From Bedellia somnulentella (taxonomy: Eukaryota; Arthropoda; Insecta; Lepidoptera; Bedelliidae): a stretch of 64,000 nt of DNA. The position numbers and the translations under genes are program-made. The notes under the pieces were generated by a model. The model made no database searches and was not told the origin of the DNA. It saw only the letters and a list, made by a program, of their open reading frames with translations. Positions 13,524 through 26,045 of this stretch are shown one piece after another (position 1 is the first letter of the stretch; each line of letters begins with the position of its first letter). The DNA lies in contig OY755173.1 of assembly GCA_963576735.1 (NCBI GenBank), positions 12,742,873-12,806,872 on the forward strand. The letters are read 5' to 3'.

Positions 13524-16500
13524 TAACATATATTTGTGCTTACTGATACCAAAACGTGATGACAAAAATACTCAGGTACCAACAGTGGTCAGACAAAAAT
13601 AACAATTGTCGACATCACTGCATACCGCAAAATGTCAGTCTGTCATGTCTAACGTTATACACACAAAAGCTCTTTTCTGAGGTCACCAGACAAGCTTCGT
13701 CATTTAAATAACATATAAATAGCCATTAATCGATCCTTTTATTCGAGTCAGCCAATTCGCTGCTCTCTGCTTCGTCTGTACTCTAATTAGGATTCCAACA
13801 TATGCATATAATAAAGAAGCTCTTATAACCGGTCATGAGAGATATCATTGCTCCGCTTACAGAAGGCTATAGTTAGCAGCCACGCTATGCTGGTTTGGTT
13901 TGAGTTGTACTAACTAATCTATAACGATAATAACCTGAGAGCTGTGTACTTTTACTATTCTGAAATAAGAAGACTCCATAGATTTTGTTGACAGATAAAA
14001 TAACAGCAAATTGTGTATATTTCCTTGTAAATTTTTAATATAAATATTTCTTGCATTCTTATTTAAGATTAAGTATATATTTGAGTTACAATGTACTCCA
14101 TTTTATCTGTTGTAGTTTTATTATTTATAGTATTTACGAGTATCTAAAGCGTGTAAGCTTGATATTGTAGCCTAACTAGTTACACTATAAACTGTTACAA
14201 TATTTGTTTTTGCCACTCTGCGGTGTCACACCGGAAAGGGGAAGGTCTCCTGTCGTTAATGATTATTGAGAATACACCACCATAACTAATACTGTAAAAA
14301 CTAGACTGGCAATTCAAAGAAATACTATAGTTCTTAATAAACTATTTATAGAATTGTAGTCGTAATGTTATGTATAAAAACTCCTATTCCCATTTCGACA
14401 AATATCGAATAATAAAAATAATAATAGCTAAATTTATTTAACATCATTTTGGTTCGTCGTATTTAATACGGAACGAACAGTTTAATTTTCGTCGACATAT
14501 TGAAAATGTGGCACCAAAATAAGGAGTAATGAAGTTCAGCCGAGTAAATTTGTTACAGAAACATTCATAATTTATCGTCGATTTACTTATTACGCAGAAC
14601 GCACTCACGAAATAGCGCGTAACAGCCATCGTAAAGTTAAGAAGGAAACGGCTTTTCCTTGCCAGCAGCTCCTACCCTCCAATCAAATAATAATGTAATT
14701 ACACAGAAACTCACTCCTCTAACTTCAGAAAGTAACATTATGAAATAAAAAGAACGGTGAGTTAAACTTATAAATAAACTTTTTGAATCACATTTAAGCG
14801 ATCCCGGCTAAAAGCTACATAAATATCTCTTACACCTTTTAAAAATAGTCTACTCAGTTAGAACCTCACCTGAAATTCTAGTTTTTAAAGCGCCCTTCTA
14901 CCAACAGTATGTTCATATTGTTAAAAAAATATTTTCTATAGAATCATGAATTCCAGCGGCTAACACTCACTAAAGGGAACTTGTTCGCTCAGCATATTGC
15001 TAATACAATAATTAATTTTACTATGAACTTGAGGCTCCATTTAAAATCTTAAGACATTACAAATTGAATGATGAGTCTAGCTACGAGTAGTTGTAATCGC
15101 ATCGTGTGCGTACATATTTTGTAGTGTTTCACACAATGAGGTTTTGTTCCATTAAATTCTAAGCACGTAAGGTTTGCTAGACATTAATAATGAATAAGGG
15201 TCACACCAACTGTCAATTCCACTTCCCCGAATCGTCATGCTGACAACGGGCATAAATATAGGGCACACGGGTCGCAATCTCATAGCAGGTATCTATAAAA
15301 TATCTAAATAAACCCGAGAGGTCCTCGTGGAACTTGAACAAAATGTTACGTATTTTTTTGATAAAATTACATTGATATAAGAAGTGTCACAATAACATCT
15401 TCTTGAACTACTGTTGAGTAACAATTTGTGATAATGAGAGGGCATTGAACTTGATTTAAACTTTAAAACCAAAGTGTCAGTTCATTATCAAGAAATGTTC
15501 CCACAAAAACAAAGCGACCAGGATTTGTAACGGGCAAGACGAAGGGGTTACCCTCAAAGTCACTGAACCAAATCTCAGCCATGCAAGTCTATTTTCATTG
15601 GCAAGCGGGTTCAGTGTGGCAGGAACGTTCCACAAGGAGCATGTTTAATATTTATAAAGTGGCTGGCTGCCTCTCATACGAGGAGACTCTTACAGCCTAG
15701 TTTTGATGCTTTATATCCTTGTTTACAATGTTGTGTCGGTTCACAGGGGCTTGTCTTCTCCTTTACAATCTAGCTAGTCGGTAGCTTGGTTCAAGTGCAT
15801 CTACAGCATTGCTGCGGAAAAACTGTAACTACAGCTAGAAAAACTGTAGACGAATCATGATTTTTTTTATGAGTTTGTTTAAATTGTGTCTGCTAGAACT
15901 GTAAAATTATATTTTCAAAGAAAGAAGTTTTCATGAAACCTTATAATTTTTCGCTCCAATAGCTACTTTTTCACATTTATTGTTGTTCAATTTCTTATAC
16001 AATAACTTTGTTCAGTGCTTGAAGCGCATTTAGAATAAATCTCAATGGATTTGTTTCATGGCTGAAAATAATATATGCCGCGTAAAACCTGCCCGAGATT
16101 ATTGTTTGATTGATTTTCAATGTGGGTTCACAATCCTGTCTTGATATATTCATTATAATCTTACTTATACACACGTTTTTTTCTCTCATTCCATTTTAAG
16201 TAAATATTTAAGAAATTTAAACACCTTGAAATAAAACATCTACTATTTATAATAATTAATATATAGTTTTATACTACGTATAATATAGTTTTTTTTTCAG
16301 TTTCAATGTGGCATCCTTACAAATTACCAAAACTATACGGAGTTTGATGCTATGCGATGCAAATTTTATGGCAAATAAAACGGATGTTGTTAATTGATTT
16401 TGGCGTATTGAAATTGTTTCGCTAAACGATGATATATGTTATTTTAGAGCCTTTGAATACCATGACATTTGATTGCACCATTGCATTGATCGACGCGCGT

Positions 16501-17246
16501 TTGTCGCCATATAGACGCAAGTCAGAAGCAGACGCGGGACAGAAGCGCGTCTAAAAGTCGTGGTTTGAAAATTAGTCATCAGTTTAAGTGCGATTTGTGG
16601 TCGTTTTCATATTCTATATATATTTGTTTCCATTGTTTTCATATATATATATAGATAATACTTATTCAGTTAAACCAATTTAACTAAAACATCTGCACAT
16701 TTTTCATTAACTTAAATTTTTAAATACTCTTATCATACGTAACAAGCCCTGTCTAGCACTGCACGCGAAGACAGGGTTATAAAAATTGTAATTCGCGTCA
16801 CATAAAAATGTAAGCAAGGAGCCCTACGCGATACAATGATGTTTGACAATATTAAATATGTGCATAGTTATAAGCCTGCGCAAGGTGTATTGTAATATAA
16901 ACGTGACGCTCAAGTCATCTAAAATTCAGCACCACTTAAACTTGGCAAGTTCATTAAAATAGCTTGATGAGATGGTCTCCTGTTTTCTAAACATGTGGTA
17001 CCGGTGTTTTAGTGGAAATACTACATTGTTTTTATTAGCTCGAAACGCGGCATACCACGCAACAGTATCCAATGGAAATATCAAACATATATGTGAAACT
17101 ACAGAGAGCACCAAAAGGAATGAGTCAACATACATACATACATATACTTACATATTGTTAACTTGTAAATTATTTAATGTGTAATTTAGTTGCATTAGGT
17201 GACACTACCTGTAAAAACTATATTTCATGACAAATAAATAAATAAA

Positions 17247-17480
17247 TACTCACGGCTGTAAATCCCTAGAAGGAGAGCCAGAGCTAAGGAATTAGAAATT
17301 CCTCAGCCACTTTTGGAAATGATAGTGGGGAAAAGATGGTAAAAATAAAGGTTGTTGGTGATGGGTCTCCAACCGCATCCTCCAAAAATCCCTTAAAAGC
17401 CCCAATACAGTTAGTCGCCTCTTACGTACACCCACCGGAAGAAATGGGGTAGTGCTATTCTAAGCCGACACTACACAGCA
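17247..17480 (-). mobile_element. SINE A copy
   Basis: Full-length copy of the most abundant repeat in the window. In its sense direction (minus strand here) the family begins TGCTGTGTAGTGTCGGCTTA, contains GGTTGGAGACCCATCACCA and GTGGCTGAGGAATTT, and ends GGGATTTATAGCCGTGAGTA followed by a TATG-type tail. Here the tail lies to the left and is a TAAATAAA-like run. Confidence 0.85.
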
Positions 17481-19293
17481 TAACAGGAATGAGTCAAATA
17501 AAATGGAAAATGAAATCGAATCAATTTGAACAAGAGCGGTGTGCACACCACGCGTGATGGCTCTCGGTCGCCACATAAAAAAACATTTATCATAGCTGAA
17601 TCACTTTTCATAACTATGTCAAAGTAATTTTAACGTTGTATTTTATTTGTGTCATTATTATTTATAAAATACTTTGATTACAGTTAGTATGTACTTTGAT
17701 TAATAAGAAGAGCTACTTTGTCAAAATAATTTCCATCTGTACAACGGCGTGTCAACAAAGTTTGAAAAGCTCGACAAGACAGATAGGAAGGAGCTTAATA
17801 GAAATTTGAGTAATCAATCAATATAACTCACAAACACTGATTACATTTAAGAGAAGACACAGTATGAACAATAATTAAAATTAGGCCTTTATTTGGCAAA
17901 GCTTAAAAAAATAAAGACGGTAATATTGCATTTTCAATTATACTTTAATTTATAAGACGAGACTTTTCAATTCATCCTATTAAATCGCGTGCAGGTATGT
18001 AGCATACGCACGCACGCATCTACGACTAAAATCTTAATAGTTTAGTCGCAGATTATCTGGAGGCCTAGCACGTACGTTGTTTTATCGTTATGTTATCGGT
18101 TAGAATAAGATAAAAGTATACGATACTATGAAAAAGGAAAGAGATGGTTGTTTTTAACCACACGTAATTTAGTTAAAAGGTCGTTCATGCTAGCAATGCA
18201 AAATGCGTGGAAAACAGTTTCTGGATTGGTAGAAAAGGTTAGAGGTATTATAATAATAGTCACTGATCGGCATTTAAACATCGGTCTTAATACTGACTTA
18301 CATACTAACGTAACCGTTTAGTGAAGTCGGCTTATAGTATTACTACCCCATTTTATGCCCGCGGAGTCATAACTCCTGTCGAATCCCCTTATGTGGAACC
18401 CATCACAGGCGATCGTTTATTTTACAACCTCTCCACTTTAAATTTAACCAAGTGAAAAGGTCTGTCGATTCCCAATTTCTTACCCACCCCATTTTAGGAA
18501 TAAAGCCGTTATTCATAATAGCTGCAGCTTTGTCGAAAGCACCAGTCAGTTGCAATATTTATAATCGAATTGTTATTTGATATTTTTTAATTATTTATTT
18601 ATTTAATTCATTTCATTAAATTGTTTAGTTTGGCCCGTATTTAGTTATACTCGAGCTATTAATTCTTGTTGAGATAGAGACAGATGAGCGCCACTTAGTA
18701 CTACTTGTTGTAATGCTCTCTCGAATCACATTGATCAGAGTTCTCTACTTACAATGGTCTTTTATTCAACTTTAGACCCCCGCCTTTTTTTTCATTAGGA
18801 ATCCTTCCCCAACTTTCATCTTACTAACAACGTATTTTGTTATCATTTTTTAAGACTCACAAACAATGTTTTCCCTAATAAATTATCGAATAGGGCTAGG
18901 AAATTATTATTTCTGAAGCTTTTGCAAATGGTTATAACTGAGACGTCCCAACACGACATCATTAACTATTTAATATTAAGTTATTATTATATCTACTTTC
19001 CTGCTTCTATTCTACTTAAAAATGACTTATTCAATAAATTCTTTTTAAAATTTATGGCGGATTTATTTTGTGGGGTTCAACTGGATTACGTTTTTCTCCA
19101 AAAGAGAAGCAATAAGAGTGTTTTACTGACTGTAACAACTGTTTGAGGATAGTAATACGGCTTAGTTTTGAAGGTGGATGCAAAAATGTATAAAAAAAAA
19201 CCTAATGACATTTTAAATTAGACAAAAAACAAGGTCAATTAATTTTCTAACAAAATATTTGCTTGAAAGCATTTAATATTAAAATACCTATAG

Positions 19294-19580
19294 TTACATT
19301 ACTACTACATACATACATACATACATATACTCACGGCTATAAATCCCTTAACGGGGTAGCCAGAGCTTTGGAATGAAAAATTCCTCAGCCACTTTTGGAA
19401 GTTGATTGGGGAAAAACTGGTAATACTAAATGTTTTTGGTGACGGGTCTCCAACCACATCGCCCAAAAATCACTAAATAAGCCCCTATACCCTTAGTCGC
19501 CTCTTACGATCACCCACGGGTAGAAATGAGGTAGTGTTATTATAAGCCGACGCTACACGGCAATTACATTACTACTACAT
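19294..19580 (-). mobile_element. SINE A copy with 17 bp target duplication
   Basis: The element (about 19311-19563) is flanked by TTACATTACTACTACAT at 19294-19310 and 19564-19580. This long duplication is typical of LINE-driven retroposition. A run of ACAT repeats at the left is the 3' tail, which fixes the sense direction as minus. Confidence 0.92.
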
Positions 19581-19856
19581 CATTATGTTACTAGAAACAT
19601 TGGCTGTAATGTTGCTATTAATTTTTCTATTCAACATCAAAAATTTAATTGGAATCATAAGCAACATAAGAGTAATAAAAAAAATATCACATAAATTTGG
19701 TGAGTTAAAATTATCAATCAAGCAAAGCTACATTATGGAATTCTCACACAATGTGCTGCTAATGTAGGATGAGAAGAGATGGCATATTTTCAAGGTGAGC
19801 TAAGTTGAGAAATCATTTCAGGATAGTTTTTATATATAGTACAATAATGCAAATAT

Positions 19857-20045
19857 AAATATACTCAGACCTATAAATCTCAAGAAGCGGAAGCCAGATC
19901 TTAAGAATAATAAATTAAGTAAGGGAAAGAGAGTAAAATAGAGAATAGTTTGTAATAGGCCTCCAGACACATTACTTAAAAAGCCTCTTACAACACCCTT
20001 GGGAATAAATAGGTAAATGCTATTTTAAGCTGACACTACATCACT
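19857..20045 (-). repeat. old, diverged SINE A copy
   Basis: Retains TATACTCAGACCTATAAATC at the left and GACACTACATCA at the right, with many changes and deletions between. It lies within 300 bp of the first coding exon of the Sidekick-like gene. Confidence 0.7.
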
Positions 20046-20316
20046 TATTTATCATAGTCTTAGTATAGATTAAGGCAGTGTGATTGAAAAATACCACTCA
20101 CTCATAAATTATTAGATGGGCTATAATGGAGCAACAAAATTTACATGTTTTATTTTATTTAGAAATTACACTTTGTCAAGTAGTACCTATTAATTTCTTG
20201 ATTCTTATATAATTTAAAAATATACTTACTAATAAAATATTTTCAATATATAATAAAAAAAATATTAAACACGTTTTTTTAATAAATTTATATTTTCCAT
20301 TTCTATCGCAACTCAC

Positions 20317-20383
20317 CTGCACATTTTGTGGTGGCAATTACGCCAACAAGTAGCAACGCCAAAGTAGTGTAACAGCCTTTCAT
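20317..20383 (-). CDS. sdk: Sidekick-like protein, coding exon 1 (signal peptide)
   Basis: Begins with ATG at 20383 (complement) and runs 67 nt to a consensus donor GTGAGT at 20316. It encodes residues 1-22: a lysine near the start, then a hydrophobic core TLALLLVGVIA and a small-residue cleavage region ending in KCA, which together make a clear secretion signal. It ends in phase 1 and joins the Ig exon at 3416 through a split valine codon. This splice phase is what links the two exons, and the 16.9 kb gap is the main uncertainty. The protein would enter the secretory pathway. If it is Sidekick, it would be a large single-pass adhesion protein with Ig and fibronectin III repeats, none of which are in the window. 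Confidence 0.7.
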
Positions 20384-20534
20384 TGTGAACCACCTTTCCG
20401 TTTCTTCCATATCATAATAACATATTCTTGATTTTATTAAAACTTTAGTTTAAGTCAACAGTAAACACATAACTATTTATTTCATATTTAAAATGAGATG
20501 AACAGTAAATGGTTGCTATGATTCCAGCTCCCAC

Positions 20535-20570
20535 AACACACATTCACTACCTGTTGAAATTGATATAAAA
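20535..20570 (-). promoter_or_regulatory. possible TATA-type promoter for the Sidekick-like gene
   Basis: On the minus strand TTTTATAT lies at 20563-20570, about 180 nt upstream of the ATG. Transcription could begin near 20535. An upstream noncoding exon elsewhere cannot be excluded. Confidence 0.35.
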
Positions 20571-20950
20571 ACACTCCTGAGCCATTATACACTTTATTAT
20601 AAACATAAAATAACAGATAGTATACTCGCACTTCTAAGTTCTAGAATTTAACATCACTTTATAGTTATTTATAACTTTTATTCAACTTTGAAAGTTACAC
20701 TCTTAAAAGTTATCTTTGTTCCCCGTTTTGTTTGTACGTACGGGACGAGTTCATATCAAGCACAGACGTTGAAGTTGAAGTAGGAAAGGAAGGAATTAAT
20801 TTCATGACCGAATGAATCGAACGCCACCGCAGGCAAGCACAGAAAAAAGGAGAGAAGAAATAAATGATTGAATGAAAAAGTCTACATTGTCTTTGAACGT
20901 TGAATGAAATGAACGGGACAAATGTGGTGCTGGTGTTGCTTGGTGAAGAT
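20571..20950. other. noncoding, no feature seen
   Basis: Intergenic sequence upstream of the Sidekick-like start. It contains mixed A-rich and GAA-rich stretches and no recognised gene. Confidence 0.4.
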
Positions 20951-21236
20951 CAAGGATACTCTACACTATGGATGGGCCCCATGGAAGTACTATGTAAACA
21001 GGAATGCGCTCTGGAGTCCTAAAGTGTCCTGACCTGATCAAGGATGGCTTACTAGTGGGCTGTGTCTCGTTTTAAGTAGGGCGACCATCTGTTGGTGTTT
21101 TTAATGAGAGTTCCTCTAAAAATTGCAAAATCACTTATATTTACATACATTCATATTCTTAAATAGTAGATTATAAAAGAAGGGGAGCCAGTGCGTGAGA
21201 ATTAAAATTTCCTCAGCAACTTTATGAAGTCGAATA
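20951..21236 (+). mobile_element. left arm of a large inverted repeat, P/hAT-like terminus
   Basis: Starts CAAGGATACTCTACAC, the same terminal sequence as the small MITE at 27961-28084. The following sequence (for example CTAAAGTGTCCTGA, GGGCGACCATCTGTTGG) recurs in inverted orientation at about 27040-27225. The inner part contains a SINE A remnant (about 21178-21236). The arm then continues, after a separate SINE A insertion, with segments at 21795-21935 and 22195-22295 that also have inverted partners at about 26830-26945. Confidence 0.55.
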
Positions 21237-21299
21237 TTATCGAATATTATCGAATATTGTCGAATATTGTTCTGCTATTTATTTTCTTCTACAAAATCA

Positions 21300-21563
21300 C
21301 AAGTTTTACATACATACATATACTCACGGCTATAAATCCCAAGAAGGGGTAGCCAGAGCTAAGGAACTAGAAGTTCCTCAGCCACTTTTGGAAAGGTAAG
21401 TTGGGAAAAGATGTTAAAATAAAGGTTGTTGGTGATGGGTCTCCAACCGCATCGCCCAAAAATCCCTTAAAAAGCCCCAATACCGTTAGTCGCCTCTTAC
21501 GTACACCCACCGGAAGAAAAGGGGTAGTGCTATTCTAAGCCGACACTACACAGCAAGTTTTAC
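21300..21563 (-). mobile_element. SINE A copy with 10 bp target duplication
   Basis: Full-length and well preserved, with an ACAT-repeat tail at the left. CAAGTTTTAC occurs at 21300-21309 and 21554-21563. It interrupts the left inverted arm, so it is younger than that arm. Confidence 0.9.
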
Positions 21564-21794
21564 TTAACATAATATTTAAACTAATGGTAACGACTGGTTT
21601 GTTCCTACCACCAAACAACACGTGAAAGTGGCGCCGGAAGCGAGAGTTGTGAAATACATTTAGATTCATTCTTTTCAAACGGAAACAGGCCACTAATTTT
21701 ATAATTTAATTCATTTTGAACGCAATATAGCTCACTTGAATTCGTTTTTGAGACATTTTAAAGTTACAAATTGACTACTTTCTAACAAAATGGT

Positions 21795-22295
21795 AAGTAA
21801 AGGATGGTGGTATTAAAAGGATGATTAAGGATCTAGTAAATATCTTCAAAAGCCACAAACCAAAAGCCTAAGTTGCTTTTTACGATGGGAGGGTACAAAA
21901 ATATTTGTGCTATGTTAAGCCGACGCTACACGGCATCTTATTTCACTTATTAAGTAAAAGCTCCGAAACACACGAAAAGATGATAAATTTTGGACACCTT
22001 ATTTATCTTGTTTCCATGGGGATACCCGTTATAAATATTATTTTACCGATTATTATTACCTATAAATTATTTATCTCTAAGTTGATAGACGACGATAATA
22101 ATTAAAACAATTTAATAAAAAGGAATAGTTAGTAACCTGCTTTTTATCAAACATTCCCTTTCAATAAGTTTGAATTTGTTTTTCTTTGAACTTAATCTTG
22201 ACTGGCAACCGCGCGAGCGGGACACACTCCTCTAGTTCGGGCTCTCGTTCTAGGACGTTTCTCTGCTTGACAGTGTTCAAAAGATTATAAGCTTT
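21795..22295 (+). repeat. inner part of the left inverted arm with SINE A remnants
   Basis: Contains GTAAAGGATGGTGGT at about 21796, a SINE A fragment ending CGACGCTACACGGCA at about 21935, and the sequence around 22240-22295 (TCTCGTTCTAGGAC, AAGCTTTATTGC). The first and last of these recur as complements at about 26930-26945 and 26843-26905. An open stretch of 66 codons here has no recognisable domain. Confidence 0.45.
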
Positions 22296-23329
22296 ATTGC
22301 GGGGTTGTAAATATCATTATTGTGTACCATATTTATGTAAGTGCGCTCTCCTGTTTAGTTAGTAACTTCATGATGGGTCCTAAACCTCAGACCAACTACC
22401 TATAGACAGATAACGCGCGTGGCACCCTATATATGTCTCTCCTTCGCACAATCGGTGTTGACACAAAAACAATTTTGCCTCGCTTGTGGTAATTTGGTAT
22501 GGCTTTTCTCATGCTTTCAATAACGACAAACATATAATGTTACCGAACATATATGGCAAATATCCTCAAATAATAAGTTTATAATAGATAAACTATGAAC
22601 AAACAATAAACTAAAATACAAGACATACCTGCTAACAATGACTAATCAATAAATAGACAACAATCACCAGACTTTTGTGTTTTCTTCCCAACGAGTACCA
22701 CCAAAATCTGTACCATGGCTACTCGGTGGGAATAAAAACGTAGTTTAAAAATCATTCTAATAGGGTAATAGATCAATAGTATTTTTATTAAACAACTCTT
22801 TAAATCAAATATTCATTATAATTAAGTACTCGTTACCTTAGTTAAATTCAACATAGTTTAAATCAACAATCAAAGTTACTGTCTTTTAAACAATATTTTT
22901 TTAGTTCTGAATACTTTTCTTGTTCATAGTAATTATCTTATTCACATGAGGAATTCTTACTTCTATAGGATTATTGAGATTTTGAAGTGGGCAACACCGT
23001 TGTTTTTGTTGTTGAAGGTTATGTTTAGAATTAAATCAAGAACACAGGTAAAACATATAAATAACAGCGTATCTTCTATGTACTGTAAATATATTCCGAG
23101 TTTTCTTTGATACGCTTCTGCGAAGTTATTCAACTGGGGCTTTTTACTCGCTTCAATAACTGCAGCCCAAAACTTTTAATTTACCTATTTTTAAAGCACG
23201 ATCACATAAACAAGGTCTCTGCCCTAAACAAGCTTACTTCCTACGAGTCCAAAATATGATTTGTTTCGCGTATTTGCAAAATATTATCTAAAATCGATGA
23301 AGTAAACAAAGCGTTTATTATTTCTCTAA
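22296..23329. other. noncoding, no gene seen
   Basis: AT-rich. It contains a small inverted pair, CCCAACGAGTA and TACTCGGTGGG (about 22688-22731). Nothing coding was recognised. Confidence 0.4.
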
Positions 23330-23820
23330 AGCGGCCAGTACACAATGGCCAGTGATGAGCCACGCTCCGCAATGCACAAAATTGTAGGCCACGATCACTT
23401 GGTGTTCACACAATGGCCCATTGCTCATTACTGCCTGGCATTCCAATTCCACTTGCGATGGACGTCGAAGTAATTATGGCTGCAGCTATTTATTTATTAT
23501 TATGCATGTAATTTATTTTATTTATGGCGTATTTATGTTATTTTTACGTCATATAGTGATTATAAATACATTTTGCAATTAAATATTCCAAAAAAGTATA
23601 AGTATCTATGAGCGGCCGGTGGCGAACTGAACAATGGCCCACTGTGGGAACACCACCGGCCACGCTACGCCACGATTCCTTTGAAGTGTTCCCGAAAAAC
23701 CGTCAATTTCGCCATTGCGCGACACGATCGACAAATGTCCGCCATCATGCACCATTGCCCCTTGTACACAGTGGCGATGGCGTGCAGTGGGCCATCGTCG
23801 GCCATTGTGTACTGGCCGCT
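23330..23820. mobile_element. Harbinger-type MITE, copy 1
   Basis: Ends AGCGGCCAGTACACAATGGC at the left and the exact complement at the right (ending 23820), flanked by TAA at 23327-23329 and 23821-23823. A TWA target duplication is the mark of the PIF/Harbinger superfamily. Both ends contain further inverted segments built around GGCCATTG and CACAATGG. The 491 bp element has no transposase. Short open frames on both strands here arise from the GC-rich ends and are not genes. Confidence 0.85.
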
Positions 23821-23823
23821 TAA

Positions 23824-24589
23824 CAAGATTGTGGCAAACTGTCCAAAGTGACACTGATCACTATCGAAAAACAGGTTACATCGTAAGGGACAAAAAATCA
23901 CAGTACTAGCTCTTTCTATCTTTAAGAATTTTATAATTAGCTATCCTTTTCTTGCTCGTCGTGACGTATTATTTATCTCTCTAGTTGTATATGCTCTTAG
24001 AGCGTAGCAGGGGGCGTGGCCTATTGCCAATTAATATGGCTGACCTAGGTTTGTATCATGCAATAAAGAATCAGAATAGAAACATATCGATAAATTTGCC
24101 AACATGTTTATTTAATAATGTTTTATGTAGAATTAATTTATTTCGACAGTGGGCAAATACTTTAAATTTGGATCTAGATATTTTAGCGCCAGTTTTAAAC
24201 CTCCGTTTCGATTATCACCATGGATTTAACTCGTGTACATTTTCGAGCGATAATTTAGTATGATTTTCGGCGTGGGGTAAGTTAAAAGCAGTGCATCGAT
24301 CAGTGGTTCAGTGAGATTAATCATGGGTGTCATATGCTCAAAGACGACTTTAAATCGGTTGTCGTACACGTACCACAAAATATTGATGCTGTGCTTGACT
24401 TATATTGCAAGATCGTACATATACATACATACCTACTAAAAAAAACAAAGTAAATAAATTAACAATGTCAGATTTATTCATTTTTAAATATGGCCAATTT
24501 GTTATAACACGTTCTGAATAAAACCTTTTCATTCGTGATTTTTTATGATATACCGTACCATTTTTTTTAAATGCAATGCCAATTTTTTG
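23824..24589. other. unassigned sequence with a 74-codon open frame
   Basis: An open frame from ATG at 24039 to 24263 on the plus strand begins MADLGLYHAIKNQNRN and has no recognised domain. It sits between the inverted repeat arms and could be a relic of a mobile-element protein or chance. Nothing else was identified. Confidence 0.25.
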
Positions 24590-24790
24590 GAGCGAAGCTC
24601 CATTTACCCCCGACTTTTGCATTTCGTTGTGATCGTACTCCTCCGAAACGGCTCAACTCAGAACCCTGAAAATTTTCACGGTGGTCACGGACCATGTCTA
24701 GATGGTTTATGTCAATTTTGATAAAAATCGGATGTACCACGGAGGAATAATCACCATTAAAAAATTACAATGTCAGTCTATGGAAAAATT
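24590..24790 (+). repeat. dispersed repeat, copy 1 (pair with 47772)
   Basis: Contains CCATTTACCCCCGACTTTTG and a later CTATGGAAAAATTAC segment. The same order of motifs, about 65-70% alike by eye, occurs at 47772-47990, where the last motif reads TATGGGAAACAAC. The family is unknown. Confidence 0.5.
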
Positions 24791-25674
24791 ACATAAACAA
24801 TGCCAGCGCGTGAAAATAGAATTTATATAAACGCATATGTATATGTTTTTTTAACAATAAAAATTGTTAACAATTTAAGTTTCCCAAAATCAGGACTTTA
24901 ACAGTTTTGTGTAGAATCAATCACACATACAGGTAAACCAACAGGTATATTCAAAGAATCATAAATTGCCTAGCAACGCGTGTTGAGGTATTTGTACAAT
25001 AAATCGTTCAACGATAAGTAATATCTGAGAATCAGGCAATTGCTCGCTTCGGTCCTTTTATTGGCATCCGACGGTCCCATGCCAACCTAGTATTCTGATG
25101 GTTGATAATTTCAAAGCAAATACCGTCAAGCCACTTCACTTGTAGGAAACCTGAAATTATTTAATTTTAGTATTCAATAACCGCCGCGTAAGTAACAAAT
25201 GTGAAGAAAAGTGTATACTATAAAACTAATGTTACCTATATAATCCCTCTATCCCTAATCGCCAATACCGCCATTTGATCTGTCAAGTTGCTTTGTAAAC
25301 AAAAGTGTTGATTATGTTTATTGTGTTTTGAAAGAAAGAAAGAAATAATGTTTATTTGGTAATTAACACAAGACAATGACAAATATATATTTACAAAAAA
25401 AGAAAAAAAAACATTACCAAAAAGGCCTTGACTCAGCACTCGCATGACAGAGTATATACTCATCATACACTGATTTTCAGTCAAAGCCCTGTTTAACTTA
25501 AATATAGGTATTTAAAATTGCACTATTGACACATTTAATACTACAGCTATTTTACTAAAATTCATCAGACACATATTTGATGAGAAAAAAAAAACATTAT
25601 AACATAAATAAAATTTTGGACATTGATTTATCAAGTTTTGGACCAAAAAATTACATGGGTAATATATATGCACA

Positions 25675-25745
25675 ATGCCCTGTTGCTCTGTTAAAGATTG
25701 TGGCGCACGTAATAGCGAAAATCAGCCTCGATTAACTTTGCACAA
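25675..25745 (+). pseudogene. THAP zinc-finger first exon (orphan)
   Basis: Begins with ATG at 25675 and runs 71 nt to a consensus donor GTAAGT at 25746. It encodes MPCCSVKDCGARN, then ENQPRLTLHK. This is the start of a THAP domain: a near N-terminal C-x4-C pair followed by a basic stretch leading to L.LHKFP, where the intron falls. THAP is a C2CH DNA-binding domain found in P-element transposases and in host proteins derived from them. No second exon carrying the remaining Cys/His pair was found downstream in the window, so it is probably a relic of a P-type element. It lies between the inverted arms at 20951-22295 and 26830-27225. Confidence 0.55.
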
Positions 25746-26045
25746 GTAAGTTATTATTTTCTTTGTTTTCACTTCGGACAAGTGTATTTTTTTTGTTTAT
25801 TTCATGCTTCATCGATGTGATCAGAGTAAATTTCATGATCATTGTAATATTTTCGCCATTAAAGGCTTAGTTTTCATGATTTCTTCCAAAATTATTTCCT
25901 CTCATTGTTTACCTAGTGATGTGTAACACTGATCATTTAGTATTATCGATGTTTTAGTACTATCAGATTCGGTTTAAGTTGGTCGTAGGATTATACAAAG
26001 CGGCGATTGATTTTTGCTTACTGCAATGTTAACTAATATTGTGAG

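Larger units (their letters stand above)
3417..20316 (-). other. first intron (16.9 kb) of the Sidekick-like gene
   Basis: Runs from the donor GTGAGT (20316 downward) to the acceptor at 3417-3418. Apart from the repeats listed separately it is AT-rich with no supported exon. Three locally GC-richer patches (4771-4845, 8560-8680, 10200-10265) stand out. The first ends at a donor-like GTGAGA on the minus strand, so these could be noncoding exons or promoters, but nothing confirms it. The longer stretches 3417-6902, 7041-10820, 10927-12814, 13524-17246 and 17481-19293 otherwise show nothing. Confidence 0.6.

Noticed and set aside
14444..14629. Minus-strand short first exon MAVTRYF followed by a GTGAGT donor
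   Set aside because: Only seven codons with no matching second exon and no further evidence.
23606..23909. Four overlapping open frames on both strands
   Set aside because: They lie inside the GC-rich inverted end of the Harbinger MITE and arise from composition and symmetry.
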